64,000 nt of DNA from JBEHWX01 sp048498995 (GTDB lineage Bacteria; Bacteroidota; Ignavibacteria; OLB7). The notes beneath the pieces are model-generated. The model was not told where the DNA came from, searched no databases, and worked only from the letters and a program-made list of their open reading frames with translations. The DNA lies in NCBI GenBank assembly GCA_048498995.1, contig JBEHWX010000002.1:1-64000 (forward strand). Reading direction: 5' to 3'. The position numbers and the translations under genes were made by a program. Below are positions 1 to 8,397 of this stretch, one piece after another (position 1 is the first letter of the stretch; the number at the start of each line of letters is the position of its first letter).

Positions 1-8
1 AGGAAAAA

Positions 9-44
9 GGAAAACCGCCCCGCCGGCGTGCCGGCGGGGCGGTT
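9..44 (-). terminator. Rho-independent terminator of the AAA+ ATPase gene
   Basis: A perfect 13-bp GC-rich inverted repeat (15-27 with 30-42, 2-nt spacer) is followed on the minus strand by a T-rich run (TTTTCCTTTTTCC). It lies about 60 bp past the stop codon of the minus-strand ATPase gene, as expected for an intrinsic terminator. Confidence 0.85.
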
Positions 45-105
45 CCATATCGGGATATCTCGCGCGCTCGTGATCCTCAGGCTCGGGAGCGCCGGAGGAT
101 CGGCC

Positions 106-1629
106 TCAATACTCGTCCTCGTCGAACCGGGGATTCCGGTTGTTGAAGATCGAGCCGACCATGTCGCGATAGCTGACGCTGCTGGAGAGCTCCTCCTTGG
201 CGATCTTCGAGTTCTGATGCAGTCCGTCGAGCACGAACTCCATGGCGGTGGCCAGCTCGTAGGGATTCTGCGCATCGACCTTCAGATGCTTCAGCGTGAT
301 CTCCCTCAGCCCCGGGACCTTCTGCAGCTCATCGAAATAGCGCTGGAAGGGGGCGGAGTCCTCGATCTCGATCGTGTTGCCGGCGCCGAAGAACTTCAGG
401 ATCGCCGAGTAGGGATCGGCCGGCTGCTGCTGCCCCTTCTCGCCGGAGCGGCGCGGCTTCTCCAGCGGGTTCGGGAAGTAGAGGGCGAACACTTCGCGTA
501 TCGCCTTGCCGACGAGGGCGCGGGCCACCTTGGCCGGCCCCTCCTGCTCCCCCTCGAACACCAGCTCCACCTTGCCGGTGATGCCCGGCAGCGCGTGCTG
601 CAGGTCGACGATTCTCGGCACGATCGCCGCGTCCCCGTTGATCACCGCGCGACGCTCGGCGTTGCTGACGAGCGCCTCCATGGTGGAGATCGTCATGCGC
701 GCCGACACGCCGGACTGCTGATCGACGAACTCCGACTTGCGCGCCTGCTGGGCAACCATCTCGACGATCTGCTCGATATACTCCGGCATGATCAGCGTGC
801 CGTCGGTCTCGCGCGCGGTCCACGCCTCCTGGCGGGTGATCGCCATGCCGTGCTCGATCGTCCGGGGGTAGTGCGTGAGGATCTGCGAGTCGATGCGGTC
901 CTTGAGCGGCGTGATGATCGAGCCGCGGTTGGTGTAGTCCTCGGGGTTCGCGGTGAAGATGATCATCAGATCGAGCGGAATCCTGACGGAGAATCCGCGG
1001 ATCTGAATATCCTTCTCCTGCATTATGTTGAACAGTCCCACCTGGATGCGGGGCTGAAGATCGGGGAGCTCGTTGATCACGAAGATTCCCCGGTTGGTGC
1101 GCGGCACGATGCCGAAGTGGATCGCCCCCTCGTGCGAGTAGGTCAGGCGCTGATTGGCCGCCTTGATCGGATCGATGTCGCCGATCAGGTCGGCGATCGT
1201 CACGTCCGGGGTGGCCAGCTTCTCGCCGTAGCGCTGGGAGGAGTGAACCCATTCGATCGGCGTGTCGTCCCCCTGTTCCCGGATCAGCTCGACGGCATAG
1301 CGGCTGACCGGGGCGAACGGGTTATCGTTGATCTCCGATCCGTGCACGATCGGCACGTACTCGTCGAGCAGGTGAGGGAGCATCCGGGCCAGGCGGGTCT
1401 TGGCCTGGCCGCGGAGGCCGAGCAGGAGGATGTCGTGCTTGGCGAGGATGGCGTTGACCAGTTGCGGGATCACGGTCTCGTCGAATCCGACGATGCCCGG
1501 AAAGAGCTCCTCGCCTGTGCGGAGCTTCCGGATCAGGTTTCTCCGCATCTCCTCCTTGACCGGCAGCACGGTGTATCCGGCGGCTTTGAGCTGGCCGAGC
1601 GTCGCCGGCCTGTTGGCTGTCATATTCAT
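106..1629 (-). CDS. MoxR/ChlI-type AAA+ ATPase (magnesium chelatase-like)
   Basis: A 507-residue AAA+ ATPase of the MoxR/magnesium-chelatase I-subunit type. Visible motifs are a Walker A variant GLRGQAKT (residues 71-78), a Walker B-like strand GIFVINELPD (181-190), a sensor-1 segment FTANPEDYTNRG (225-236) and an Arg-finger-like PLKDRIDS (241-248). The core Walker B acidic pair is atypical (N-E rather than D-E). Family members usually act as chaperone-like ATPases paired with a von Willebrand A protein; no such partner is visible, but it could lie beyond the left edge. There is no chlorophyll gene context, so a true chelatase role is unlikely. ATG at 1629 is followed by a second ATG at 1623, and either may be used. 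It is divergent from the heptosyltransferase gene across a 45-bp spacer. Confidence 0.85.
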   Translation of the reverse strand: MNMTANRPATLGQLKAAGYTVLPVKEEMRRNLIRKLRTGEELFPGIVGFDETVIPQLVNAILAKHDILLLGLRGQAKTRLARMLPHLLDEYVPIVHGSEINDNPFAPVSRYAVELIREQGDDTPIEWVHSSQRYGEKLATPDVTIADLIGDIDPIKAANQRLTYSHEGAIHFGIVPRTNRGIFVINELPDLQPRIQVGLFNIMQEKDIQIRGFSVRIPLDLMIIFTANPEDYTNRGSIITPLKDRIDSQILTHYPRTIEHGMAITRQEAWTARETDGTLIMPEYIEQIVEMVAQQARKSEFVDQQSGVSARMTISTMEALVSNAERRAVINGDAAIVPRIVDLQHALPGITGKVELVFEGEQEGPAKVARALVGKAIREVFALYFPNPLEKPRRSGEKGQQQPADPYSAILKFFGAGNTIEIEDSAPFQRYFDELQKVPGLREITLKHLKVDAQNPYELATAMEFVLDGLHQNSKIAKEELSSSVSYRDMVGSIFNNRNPRFDEDEY

Positions 1630-1644
1630 CTGTCGGGTTTCTCC

Positions 1645-1672
1645 AGAACGTCTTCGTCAGAACGTCTTCGTC
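1645..1672. repeat. 14-bp tandem duplication in a divergent spacer
   Basis: The unit AGAACGTCTTCGTC occurs twice head to tail (1645-1658, 1659-1672), ending 2 bp before the ATG at 1675. It fills most of the spacer between the divergent ATPase and glycosyltransferase genes, so it overlaps where the + gene's leader and ribosome-binding site should be. Confidence 0.9.
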
Positions 1673-1674
1673 GC

Positions 1675-2676
1675 ATGAAGATATTAGTCATCCGGTTCAG
1701 TTCCGCGGGAGATATCATCCTTACCTCCCCCTTCATCAGGGCATTGAGGCGACGGTATCCCGGCGGAGAGATCCACTATCTGACCAAGCGGGCGTTCGCG
1801 CCGCTGGTGGAGCATTCTCCGCATCTGAACCGGGTCATCGCGATGGAGCCGGGCACGGGGCTCGGCGGGCTGGCGAGGTTGAAATCATCCCTCATCCGGG
1901 ACAACGGCGGGGATTACGATATCGTCTTCGATCTGCACGACTCCCTGCGAAGCCGCTACGTCCGCTTCGGACTCGGTCGGAGCGTGGCGACGATCGTCAA
2001 GCCGACCCTGGCCAAATGGCTGCTGGTGCGCCGGAAGGTGAACCGGCTCCGGCCGATCGTTCCGATTCCGCTCCGCTACCTGGCCGTCGGCGCCCCCTTC
2101 GGGCTGGAGGATGACGGCCTGGGACTGGAGCTGCATCTGGGCCCGACGCTGGCGCCGATTCTCCCCGATGGCCGCCCGACGATCGCGATGGCGCCGGGGG
2201 CCAGGCACATGACGAAGCAATGGCCTCCGGAGTATTTCGTCGAGCTCGGCCGCCGACTGGCCTCCGGGCATGGGGCGAGGATCGTCCTGCTCGGCTCCCC
2301 GGACGAGCGGGAGCTGGCCGGGGAAATCGCCACGGCCATCGGCCACGACGCCACCAATCTGGCCGGGCGCACCACGTTTCTGGAGGCCGCCGCCGCGCTC
2401 GATGCCGCCGACGTGGCGGTGACGAACGATTCGGCCATGGCGCATATCGCGGCCGCTCGGGGGCGTCCGGTCGTGGCGCTCTTCGGCTCCACCGTCCAGG
2501 AATTCGGCTTCGCCCCGTTCAGAACGCCGTCGACCGTGGTGGAAGTGGAGGGCCTCCCCTGCCGCCCCTGCACCACGATCGGGCGCGAGGCCTGCCCGCT
2601 GGGGCATTTCCGCTGCATGCGTGAAATTCTGCCGGAACGGGTGCTGGAGGAGGTGCGGAGGATGGCGGCCCGATGA
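1675..2676 (+). CDS. Glycosyltransferase family 9 (heptosyltransferase-like)
   Basis: A 333-residue GT9 protein of the ADP/GDP-heptose:LPS heptosyltransferase fold. Evidence: an N-terminal SSAGDIIL loop (residues 9-16), the nucleotide-binding stretch APGARHMTKQWP (173-184), the GT9 signature TNDSAMAHIAA (250-260), and a cysteine-containing tail (C296, C299, C307, C314) common in one GT9 subgroup. The open frame extends far upstream, but that part is antisense to the ATPase gene; the ATG at 1675 opens the conserved MKILVIRFSS start. It probably adds heptose to lipid A-core or another surface glycan on the cytoplasmic face. It is separate from the minus-strand locus but matches its gmhA-hddA-hddC heptose pathway. 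Confidence 0.88.
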   Translation: MKILVIRFSSAGDIILTSPFIRALRRRYPGGEIHYLTKRAFAPLVEHSPHLNRVIAMEPGTGLGGLARLKSSLIRDNGGDYDIVFDLHDSLRSRYVRFGLGRSVATIVKPTLAKWLLVRRKVNRLRPIVPIPLRYLAVGAPFGLEDDGLGLELHLGPTLAPILPDGRPTIAMAPGARHMTKQWPPEYFVELGRRLASGHGARIVLLGSPDERELAGEIATAIGHDATNLAGRTTFLEAAAALDAADVAVTNDSAMAHIAAARGRPVVALFGSTVQEFGFAPFRTPSTVVEVEGLPCRPCTTIGREACPLGHFRCMREILPERVLEEVRRMAAR

Positions 2677-3309
2677 CGCGGAACGGAGACGACGTGCTGG
2701 TTCGGCGCGTGGGACTGACGGGTATGGGGACGGCCCACGAAGGGGGGCGGTGGGTTTCGATCGGGCCGGTTGCACATCCGCCATGCGACGGCCTCTGTGG
2801 TGGTTCGGCCGGGCATGGCGGATGCGGAAAGACGCCGCGAGACTTGCCCTATCTCGCGACGCCGACCGTCCACGAGCGCTCGCGGCCTATCGGCCGGCGC
2901 CCGCATCAATTGTTCAACGGATGTTGATGCTCTCGACGTTACAAGCTCACATCATGAATCGCACCACCATCGAGGAGATCCCGAGATCAGAGAAAGACTT
3001 CAGACACCGGCGGATGCTCTTCTCCAGGCACCTTTCGGCCGTCTCGAGATGCGAACATACGCCATTCGGGGTGGCTGTATGCAATATCCGACACACAGGG
3101 TTACTACAGTAGTACATGGATATGTATATCTCTATCGGCGTAACCGCGTGTTTTCCGTGCCGGATGGCTCGTTCAAAGGACGTTGATCGTCGATTTAGTG
3201 ACGTTTTTTTACGCTGAAAGGGGGATTTCCGAGCTCCGCCCGAACATGGCGAACGGCCGCCACTCGTTCGAGAGAAGCCCTCGACACGAATCCGGAACGT
3301 GGCCGATGC
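2677..3309. other. Gene-poor stretch, no supported gene
   Basis: No open frame here shows protein-like composition or a recognisable motif; short frames overlap one another on both strands. GC content falls around 3100-3220, including a run of seven T at 3204-3210, which could mark a promoter or degraded DNA. It adjoins the decayed T9SS gene to its right. Confidence 0.5.
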
Positions 3310-3690
3310 TCAATTGCCGATCACGATCATGCGGCCGATCGGCTCGCGCATCCCGGATTCCAGTTGCACCGCGTATGTCCCGCTCGGAAGATCACCCCAT
3401 GTCAACGCACTATCTCCTCTACCGGATGACTCCCCAGCCCACAGAACCCTAACGAGACGCCCCGTAACATCGTACAACACGATCCGAACCGGCTCTCACG
3501 CGCCGGCCTCCGCGGTCATCGCCGTCAGGTTCGTGTCCGCCGAGGCATCGCCAGCGTGGGCCGACTCGTTCACGGACCTCTCCGGCTCGACATTTTCCGG
3601 GTGCCGCGCATGGGAGCCGCGCGTCGTGGGCTTGCGATGTTGATGCGCGAGAAGCCCCTGATCGTCATCGGCGAGAGAGCGGAGCATCAG
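3310..3690 (-). pseudogene. Decayed T9SS cargo protein, C-terminal sorting-domain remnant
   Basis: Reading the minus strand from 3495 to the TGA at 3310-3312 gives 61 residues that match a T9SS type A sorting domain: VRIVLYDVTGRLVRVL, then WGDLPSGTYAVQLESG, then a short basic tail ending RMIVIGN. An in-frame TGA at 3496-3498 cuts this from upstream sequence in the same frame (about 3499-3690) that ends TAMTAEAGA, resembling the usual lead-in to this domain. No start codon or signal peptide joins to it. Upstream minus-strand sequence to about 3929 also reads protein-like in another frame (for example HLLASLHDGDVYSSWLFDVI), suggesting further frameshifts. I infer a once-secreted T9SS protein that has decayed. 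Confidence 0.65.
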
Positions 3691-4053
3691 CCGCTGAGCA
3701 ATGGTTCAGCCGCTCCCGCCATGAGCTCCCCGGCCCGCTCCACATCACGCTCCCGGGCATTCGCGATGACATCGAAGAGCCAGGAGGAGTAAACATCACC
3801 GTCGTGAAGAGAGGCTAAGAGATGAAAGCGACTCCCGTCGCTCGTCGAGCCAATCGGATGAACGAGGTCATCGATCGTCGGGATCGGGAAAACGGGAGGC
3901 TGCTGTTGCCGGGGAATCGCCGCGGCCACGCGGGACCGCCTGAGAGGCCAACCGGGCGATCGGACGACGCGGCGCCAAAGCGGGGCGCACCACGGATAGT
4001 TCGGACATCGATATTTTCCTCTCTCCGATCGAATTCCCGAACGAAGGTGGAAG
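3691..4053. other. Probable extension of decayed gene; promoter region of ynfA
   Basis: No intact gene is supported. Minus-strand reading of about 3687-3929 looks protein-like and may be part of the degraded secreted protein to the left. The last ~100 bp before 4054 must contain the leader of the ynfA-like gene; a GGTGGAAG stretch just before the ATG could serve as ribosome-binding site. Confidence 0.4.
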
Positions 4054-4377
4054 ATGCTACGTTCCCTGCTCTACTTTCTCCTGGCCGGCCTCTGCGAGAT
4101 CGGCGGTGGCTACCTCGTCTGGCTCTGGCTCCGCGAGGGACGCCCGGCCTTGTACGGTCTGGCCGGCGCCCTGGTACTTGCGCTCTACGGCGTGATCCCC
4201 ACGCTCCAGCCGAGCGGCTTCGGCCGCGTCTACGCCGCCTACGGCGGTATCTTCGTGGCCCTGTCGATGCTCTGGGGGTGGCTGGTAGACGGCACCCGCC
4301 CGGACGGCGCGGACCTGGCCGGCGGCGCCATCTGCCTGCTCGGGGTGGCGGTGATCATGTACTGGCCCCGCTCGTAG
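4054..4377 (+). CDS. ynfA: UPF0060/YnfA-family small membrane protein
   Basis: A 107-residue hydrophobic protein with four predicted membrane spans, the usual size for the UPF0060 (YnfA) family, which is structurally related to small multidrug-resistance transporters. Family landmarks include the N-terminal AGLCEIGGGYLVWLWLREG with a buried Glu, the central YGVIPTLQP and RVYAAYGGIFVALSMLWGW, and a final hydrophobic helix ending MYWPRS. It likely sits in the inner membrane; drug or small-molecule export is proposed for the family but the physiological substrate is uncertain. It begins a run of small plus-strand genes that look independently expressed rather than a tight operon. Confidence 0.92.
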   Translation: MLRSLLYFLLAGLCEIGGGYLVWLWLREGRPALYGLAGALVLALYGVIPTLQPSGFGRVYAAYGGIFVALSMLWGWLVDGTRPDGADLAGGAICLLGVAVIMYWPRS

Positions 4378-4471
4378 CGCCGCGTCGTCCCGCCCGGCGC
4401 CACGCGTCTCGCTACGCTTGCCCGGCGATCGTGCCTTCCCTAGGTTGCGCCACATATCCGGAGAACCAGCC

Positions 4472-4792
4472 GTGCCTTCAACGAACGAACAGCCGATAGC
4501 CTGCGATCTTACCCGCCTCGACGAAACGGGCCGCCGCCGCGAGAGGGAGCTGCTCCGCCGCTTTCGCGGCATCTTCAGCGACGCGACCTGGACCGGGGCG
4601 GGATACCGGTTCGCCATCCCCTCCGATCCGGCCACGCTTGCCGAGCTCGGCGAGCTGCTGGCGCTGGAGCGGCTCTGCTGTCCCTTCCTCCGCTGGGAGC
4701 TGAGCGTCAGCGCCGAGGAGCGCGCGCATCTGCACGTGAGCGGACCCGGCGACGCGCGGGAGTTTCTGGAAAAGACCTTCATCGCCGCCTGA
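4472..4792 (+). CDS. Small conserved protein with CCPFL motif
   Basis: About 106 residues. The C-terminal half has the pattern LERLCCPFLRWEL followed by a short beta-rich segment and a helix ending EFLEKTF; I recognise this as a recurring small uncharacterised family with a conserved Cys-Cys pair, whose function is unknown. The two adjacent cysteines suggest metal or thiol chemistry, but that is a guess. I place the start at the GTG at 4472, preceded by GGAGA at 4460-4464, because residues upstream of it (to an ATG at 4418) look non-conserved. Not obviously linked to its neighbours. Confidence 0.7.
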   Translation: MPSTNEQPIACDLTRLDETGRRRERELLRRFRGIFSDATWTGAGYRFAIPSDPATLAELGELLALERLCCPFLRWELSVSAEERAHLHVSGPGDAREFLEKTFIAA

Positions 4793-4897
4793 GGCGCGCG
4801 ATCGCGCTACCGACCGAGCGACGAACGCACCACATGCGAACGCCCACGATCGGAACTGATTTCGTGGTTCTTCATTCTCAATTCTCAATTCCCTCCC

Positions 4898-5317
4898 ATG
4901 GCTGAGGCAAAGACAAAACCGACCACGTCGAGCGTCGCGGAATTTCTCGACGGCATCGAGAACGAACAGCGCCGGCGCGACGCACGCGAGGTGATGGAGC
5001 TGATGACGGAGCTCACCGGCAACAGCGCGGAAATGTGGGGACCGAGCATCGTCGGTTTCGGCCGCCGCAACTACGAGTACGAGAGCGGCCGCGCCGGCGA
5101 GTGGTTCATCGTCGGATTCTCACCGCGCAAGGAGCACCTGGTGCTCTACGGCATTGCCGGCGTCTCCACCGGCGACGAGGCACTCTCCAGGCTCGGCAAG
5201 CACAAGACCGGCAAGGGGTGTCTCTACATCAAGAAGATGGAGGACGTGGACCGCGCCGTGCTTCGTGAGCTGGTGAAGACATCGATCGACAGGAAGGAGA
5301 GCTCCCGCATCTCGTGA
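4898..5317 (+). CDS. DUF1801 (YdhG-like) domain protein
   Basis: A 139-residue cytosolic protein of the DUF1801 family. Typical features are the N-terminal helix SVAEFLDGIENEQRRRDA, the MWGPSIVGFG turn, the strand pair EWFIVGFSPRKEHLVLY, and the GKHKTGKGCLYIKK segment near the C-terminus. The family is widespread, small and without an established biochemical role; homologues are common next to other stand-alone genes in soil and FCB bacteria. The ATG at 4898 is preceded by a short direct repeat (ATTCTCA twice, 4874-4887). Confidence 0.9.
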   Translation: MAEAKTKPTTSSVAEFLDGIENEQRRRDAREVMELMTELTGNSAEMWGPSIVGFGRRNYEYESGRAGEWFIVGFSPRKEHLVLYGIAGVSTGDEALSRLGKHKTGKGCLYIKKMEDVDRAVLRELVKTSIDRKESSRIS

Positions 5318-5384
5318 CACGGCGCGGAGCGCATGCTGAAGCATTTCGTACGGGAGGCCCCCCGTGGCCGCCCCCCACGCGGAA

Positions 5385-5412
5385 GAGCGCACGCTGATGA
5401 GCGCACGCTGAA
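5385..5412. repeat. 14-bp tandem duplication after the DUF1801 gene
   Basis: GAGCGCACGCTGAT (5385-5398) is followed directly by GAGCGCACGCTGAA (5399-5412), one mismatch. A related GGAGCGCATGCTGAA lies at about 5327-5341. The array starts about 65 bp past the DUF1801 stop codon. Confidence 0.8.
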
Positions 5413-5518
5413 GACGTGCGCCTACCGGCATGCGTTAACGGCCTGCGATTTCGGCAGGTGATGATCTACGCGCGTATATCGTGGCACGAACGGGCATTCA
5501 CATCCAACGACACGCATC

Positions 5519-5866
5519 ATGGCTTTCAATGACGATCTGGCGATCCGCATCGCCGACGTGCTTTCCGATAGAACCGACATCGAGGAGAAGAGGATGTTCG
5601 GCGGCATCGCCTTCATGGTGGGTGGGCATATGTGCTGCGGCGTGGCCGGCGATCGGCTGATGCTCCGCGTCGGCCCGGAGCGCCACGCCGAAGCGCTCGA
5701 GCAGCCGCATGTTCTGCCGATGGATTTCACCGGCAGGCCGATGAAGGGATATATCTACGTGGAGCCCGAGGGCGTTGCCACGAAGGCAGCGCTCGAACGC
5801 TGGGTGGGGCTCGGCGTGGAGTTCGTCGGGACGCTCCCGCCGCGGGCGCCGGGACGCAAGAAATAA
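5519..5866 (+). CDS. TfoX/Sxy N-terminal domain protein
   Basis: A 115-residue stand-alone TfoX N-terminal domain. The diagnostic segment EEKRMFGGIAFMVGGHMCCGVAGDRLMLRVG is complete in outline, followed by the MDFTGRPMKGYIYVEPEG strand-turn and a final helix before a basic RAPGRKK tail. In Gammaproteobacteria the full-length protein co-activates competence genes with CRP; short versions with only this domain are common elsewhere and have no proven role, so a competence function should not be assumed. No second (C-terminal) TfoX domain is present. Confidence 0.9.
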   Translation: MAFNDDLAIRIADVLSDRTDIEEKRMFGGIAFMVGGHMCCGVAGDRLMLRVGPERHAEALEQPHVLPMDFTGRPMKGYIYVEPEGVATKAALERWVGLGVEFVGTLPPRAPGRKK

Positions 5867-6080
5867 TCACCTGGAACGTCGTGCGCGCGCGACCTGGGTC
5901 ACATTCGCGGCCTGGGTGGTGTCTCCCGTCCGACCGGCGCGCCAGGATGCCGGCGCTCCGGAACGGCTCCCTCGCGAACCCCGCCCCCGGGCCTTCGATG
6001 CATGCTCTCCATGCGCGCCATGGGCCCGGGGAGTGGAGCCCGCCGACCGAGCATCCCCTTCCACACACATCGACATCGCC

Positions 6081-6695
6081 ATGCGTCGCGCGCGCCTCCC
6101 CCTGCTCTGTCTTCTCATCCTCTCCTGTTCCATGATCGGCTGCGCGTCGCGGCGGGCGCTGCTGCGCGGTATCGAGAAGGAACGATTGGGGCTCGACGAG
6201 ATCGCGCTCCGCGGATCGATCTCCCGGATCACGATCCTCGATGAGCGCGACAGCGTCACCACGACGCCGATCGATCTTCCCCTCTTCTCCCTTCCGGGCA
6301 TGGACCACCAGGTGCGGCCGGCGCTGGCCGATAGCCTCAGGACGATGATCGACGCCGAAGTGCGGAACAGGATCGGACAGGGGAACGATTCGCTCGCGGT
6401 GGAGGTGAGGCTGATCGAGGGAGCGCAGAAATTCCAGGCGACCTGGAACGAGGAGATCGAAACGGTGTTCTGGGTGACGGAGGTGCGGGTAACCGGGCCG
6501 GGGGGCGAGGCGCGGGGGCGGAGCACCGCGCAATATTCGCACGGGTCGATGGACGCCTCACGCCGCTTCATCAACGAGCTGTTCGGCGCCGTGCTCCGCT
6601 ACAGCGTGGCCTCCGCGCTCGACAAGGCGGGCAAGCGGCTGGCCGGCTCGGAAACGCCCGAGCCGGAGAGCGCCGAGGTATCGAGCCCTCGATAG
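6081..6695 (+). CDS. Putative lipoprotein of unknown function
   Basis: About 204 residues with a lipoprotein signal peptide: basic MRRARLP, hydrophobic LLCLLILSCSMIG, then a lipobox ending at Cys21 followed by ASRR. The open frame extends further upstream, but the ATG at 6081 gives this clean signal, so I take it as the start. The mature part is predicted soluble and mixed alpha/beta; I recognise no domain. A segment like FWVTEVRVTGPGGEARGRSTAQYSHGS and a C-terminal helix suggest a small periplasm-facing outer-membrane lipoprotein. It is convergent with gmhA across a shared terminator. Confidence 0.75.
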   Translation: MRRARLPLLCLLILSCSMIGCASRRALLRGIEKERLGLDEIALRGSISRITILDERDSVTTTPIDLPLFSLPGMDHQVRPALADSLRTMIDAEVRNRIGQGNDSLAVEVRLIEGAQKFQATWNEEIETVFWVTEVRVTGPGGEARGRSTAQYSHGSMDASRRFINELFGAVLRYSVASALDKAGKRLAGSETPEPESAEVSSPR

Positions 6696-6721
6696 CGCGC
6701 GGACACGAACGCGCGAGCCCC

Positions 6722-6780
6722 GAAAACGTGAGCGCCGGCGACGATGACCTCGGTCACCATCGCCGGCGCTCGGTTGTTTC
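6722..6780. terminator. Bidirectional terminator between convergent genes
   Basis: A 12-bp outer stem (6730-6741 with 6760-6771) encloses an inner 5-bp stem (TGACC 6745-6749 with GGTCA 6752-6756). It is flanked by GAAAAC on the left and GTTGTTTCC on the right, so both strands have a modest U-run after the hairpin. It sits between the lipoprotein (+) and gmhA (-), and marks the 3' end of the 50-kb polysaccharide locus. Confidence 0.8.
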
Positions 6781-6792
6781 CGCCTCGGACGA

Positions 6793-7395
6793 TCAACCCA
6801 CCTCGACGCCGGCCACGTTGGCCGTCTGCGACGCGGCGATCCGCTCGCGCAGCTCGAGGATGACGTAGTGGAAGATGATCGTGTGGATGCTCTCGGCCGT
6901 GCACATGTCGTTCAGGGGAACGTGCACGTTCTCGGCCCCGATCTCCTTCAGCTTGCCGCCGCCGAAGCCGGTGACGCCGATCGTCTTGATGCCGTTCTCG
7001 TTGGCGTATTCGATGGCGCGGAGCACATTCGGGCTGTTGCCGGAGCCGGAGATCGCGATCAGCAGATCGCCCGGGCTGCAGAAGGTGCGCAGCTGCTGCA
7101 CGAAGACCTGATCGTACCCCTCGTCGTTGCCGAGCGCGCTCATGAACGGAAGGTTGTCGGTCAGCGACAGGGCGCGCACGCGCTTCTCCTGCGCCATCGA
7201 GCTGCAGGTCCCCTTGGCAAGGTCCTGCGCCAGGTGGCTGGCGCTGGCGGCCGATCCGCCGTTGCCGATCACGAATACCATCGCCCCACGCTCGTACGCG
7301 TCGTAGATCGAATCGATGAAGCGCTCCACCTCGGCCGGATCGACCGACTCGAGGGCATTCATCGTATAAGTCTTGTACTCGGAGTAGTTCATCAT
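6793..7395 (-). CDS. gmhA: Phosphoheptose isomerase (SIS domain)
   Basis: A 200-residue SIS-domain protein of the GmhA type, converting sedoheptulose 7-phosphate to D-glycero-D-manno-heptose 7-phosphate. Seen: the sugar-phosphate loop IGNGGSAASASHLAQDL (43-59), the second loop AISGSGNSPNVLRAI (114-128), and the C-terminal helix TAESIHTIIFHYVILEL that supplies active-site residues in the family. It is the last gene of the minus-strand locus, 8 bp after hddA, so the two are surely co-transcribed. No gmhB phosphatase is visible in the window; that step must be encoded elsewhere or filled by a general phosphatase. Confidence 0.93.
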   Translation of the reverse strand: MMNYSEYKTYTMNALESVDPAEVERFIDSIYDAYERGAMVFVIGNGGSAASASHLAQDLAKGTCSSMAQEKRVRALSLTDNLPFMSALGNDEGYDQVFVQQLRTFCSPGDLLIAISGSGNSPNVLRAIEYANENGIKTIGVTGFGGGKLKEIGAENVHVPLNDMCTAESIHTIIFHYVILELRERIAASQTANVAGVEVG

Positions 7396-7403
7396 ATCGG
7401 GAA

Positions 7404-8390
7404 TTACCAGCTATATCGTTCTTGGTTGAAGATCACGCGGCTGCCGTGCGGTTCCAGCATGAACGGCATTTCGCGGTACTGAGCCAGGTGCTCGCGAAGA
7501 TTATCCTGTTCGGGGCGACGACAATATACCATCAGAAATCCCCCTCCCCCGGCGCCGGCGATCTTGCCGCCGACGGCGCCCCCGCTCAGTGCCGCATCGT
7601 ACATCGCGTCGATCGCCGGATTGCTCACGCCGTTGGCCAGCTGCTTCTTCAGCTCCCAGTTCCGGTGGAGTATCTCCCCGATCGCGTCGTAATTGTTCTG
7701 CCGCAGCGCCTCATAGGTCTGCCGCGCCAGATCCTTGATCTCGTCGTGATAGGCGATCGTGTCGTTGATCTTCTCCTTCTGATCGGAGAGGATGGTCGAT
7801 GCCTGACGGACGATCTGCGTGAAGAACAGGAGCAGGTTGCTTCCGAGGCGGCGCTTGGCCGCGGCCGGAATATCGATCCGCTCCACCGTCACCGTGTCGT
7901 CCTGATTGAAGCTGAAGGAGCAGAGCCCGCCGTAGGCGGCGATATACTGATCCTGCTTGCCGATCGGCTTGCCGAGGATGTCGATCTCGATGCGGCAGGC
8001 CTCGTCGGCCAGCTGCTCGGCGCCGACCTGGCGGCCGCGGAACTGGTGGAAGGCGTTGAGCAGCCCCACCGTGAGGCTCGATGAGGAGCCGAGGCCGGAT
8101 CCCTCCGACGGGATATCGGCCATCATCGCCACCTCGAAGCCGTTGGTCATCCCCGCCATGCGCGCCGATTCGCGCACCAGATCGTGCTGGATCTCGTCGA
8201 CGGTATCGACGATCTCCTTGCGGGCATAATCGACGTAGATCTTGTCGTCGTAGCGCGCCTTGACGATGACGTAGACGCATTTGTCGATGGCGGTGGAGAC
8301 GACGTAGCCGCCCCGCTGACGGTAGTAGCCGGACAAATCAGTCCCGCCGCCGGCGATGCTGATGCGCAGCGGCGTCTGAGTGATGATCAT
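7404..8390 (-). CDS. hddA: D-glycero-D-manno-heptose 7-phosphate kinase (GHMP)
   Basis: A 328-residue GHMP-superfamily kinase. It starts with the family's RISIAGGGTDL strand, has the ATP-binding GSGLGSSSSLTVGLLNAF loop (98-115), and ends with the glycine-rich motif GKIAGAGGGGFLMVY. Together with gmhA just downstream and a nucleotidyltransferase just upstream, this fits HddA, which phosphorylates the anomeric position in the GDP-D-alpha-D-heptose route. That route (as opposed to the HldE/ADP-heptose route) is known from S-layer glycan and some capsule systems. Fucokinase-like GHMP enzymes are the main alternative, made unlikely by the gmhA neighbour. Confidence 0.88.
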   Translation of the reverse strand: MIITQTPLRISIAGGGTDLSGYYRQRGGYVVSTAIDKCVYVIVKARYDDKIYVDYARKEIVDTVDEIQHDLVRESARMAGMTNGFEVAMMADIPSEGSGLGSSSSLTVGLLNAFHQFRGRQVGAEQLADEACRIEIDILGKPIGKQDQYIAAYGGLCSFSFNQDDTVTVERIDIPAAAKRRLGSNLLLFFTQIVRQASTILSDQKEKINDTIAYHDEIKDLARQTYEALRQNNYDAIGEILHRNWELKKQLANGVSNPAIDAMYDAALSGGAVGGKIAGAGGGGFLMVYCRRPEQDNLREHLAQYREMPFMLEPHGSRVIFNQERYSW

Positions 8391-8397
8391 ACTGAGC

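Noticed and set aside
28..2676. Very long plus-strand open frame spanning 882 codons
   Set aside because: The first ~550 codons are antisense to the AAA+ ATPase, which has clear AAA+ motifs; only the last part from ATG 1675 is a real gene.
4418..4471. ATG start for the CCPFL-motif protein
   Set aside because: Residues before GTG 4472 look unconserved and the GTG has a GGAGA upstream, so the shorter protein is preferred.
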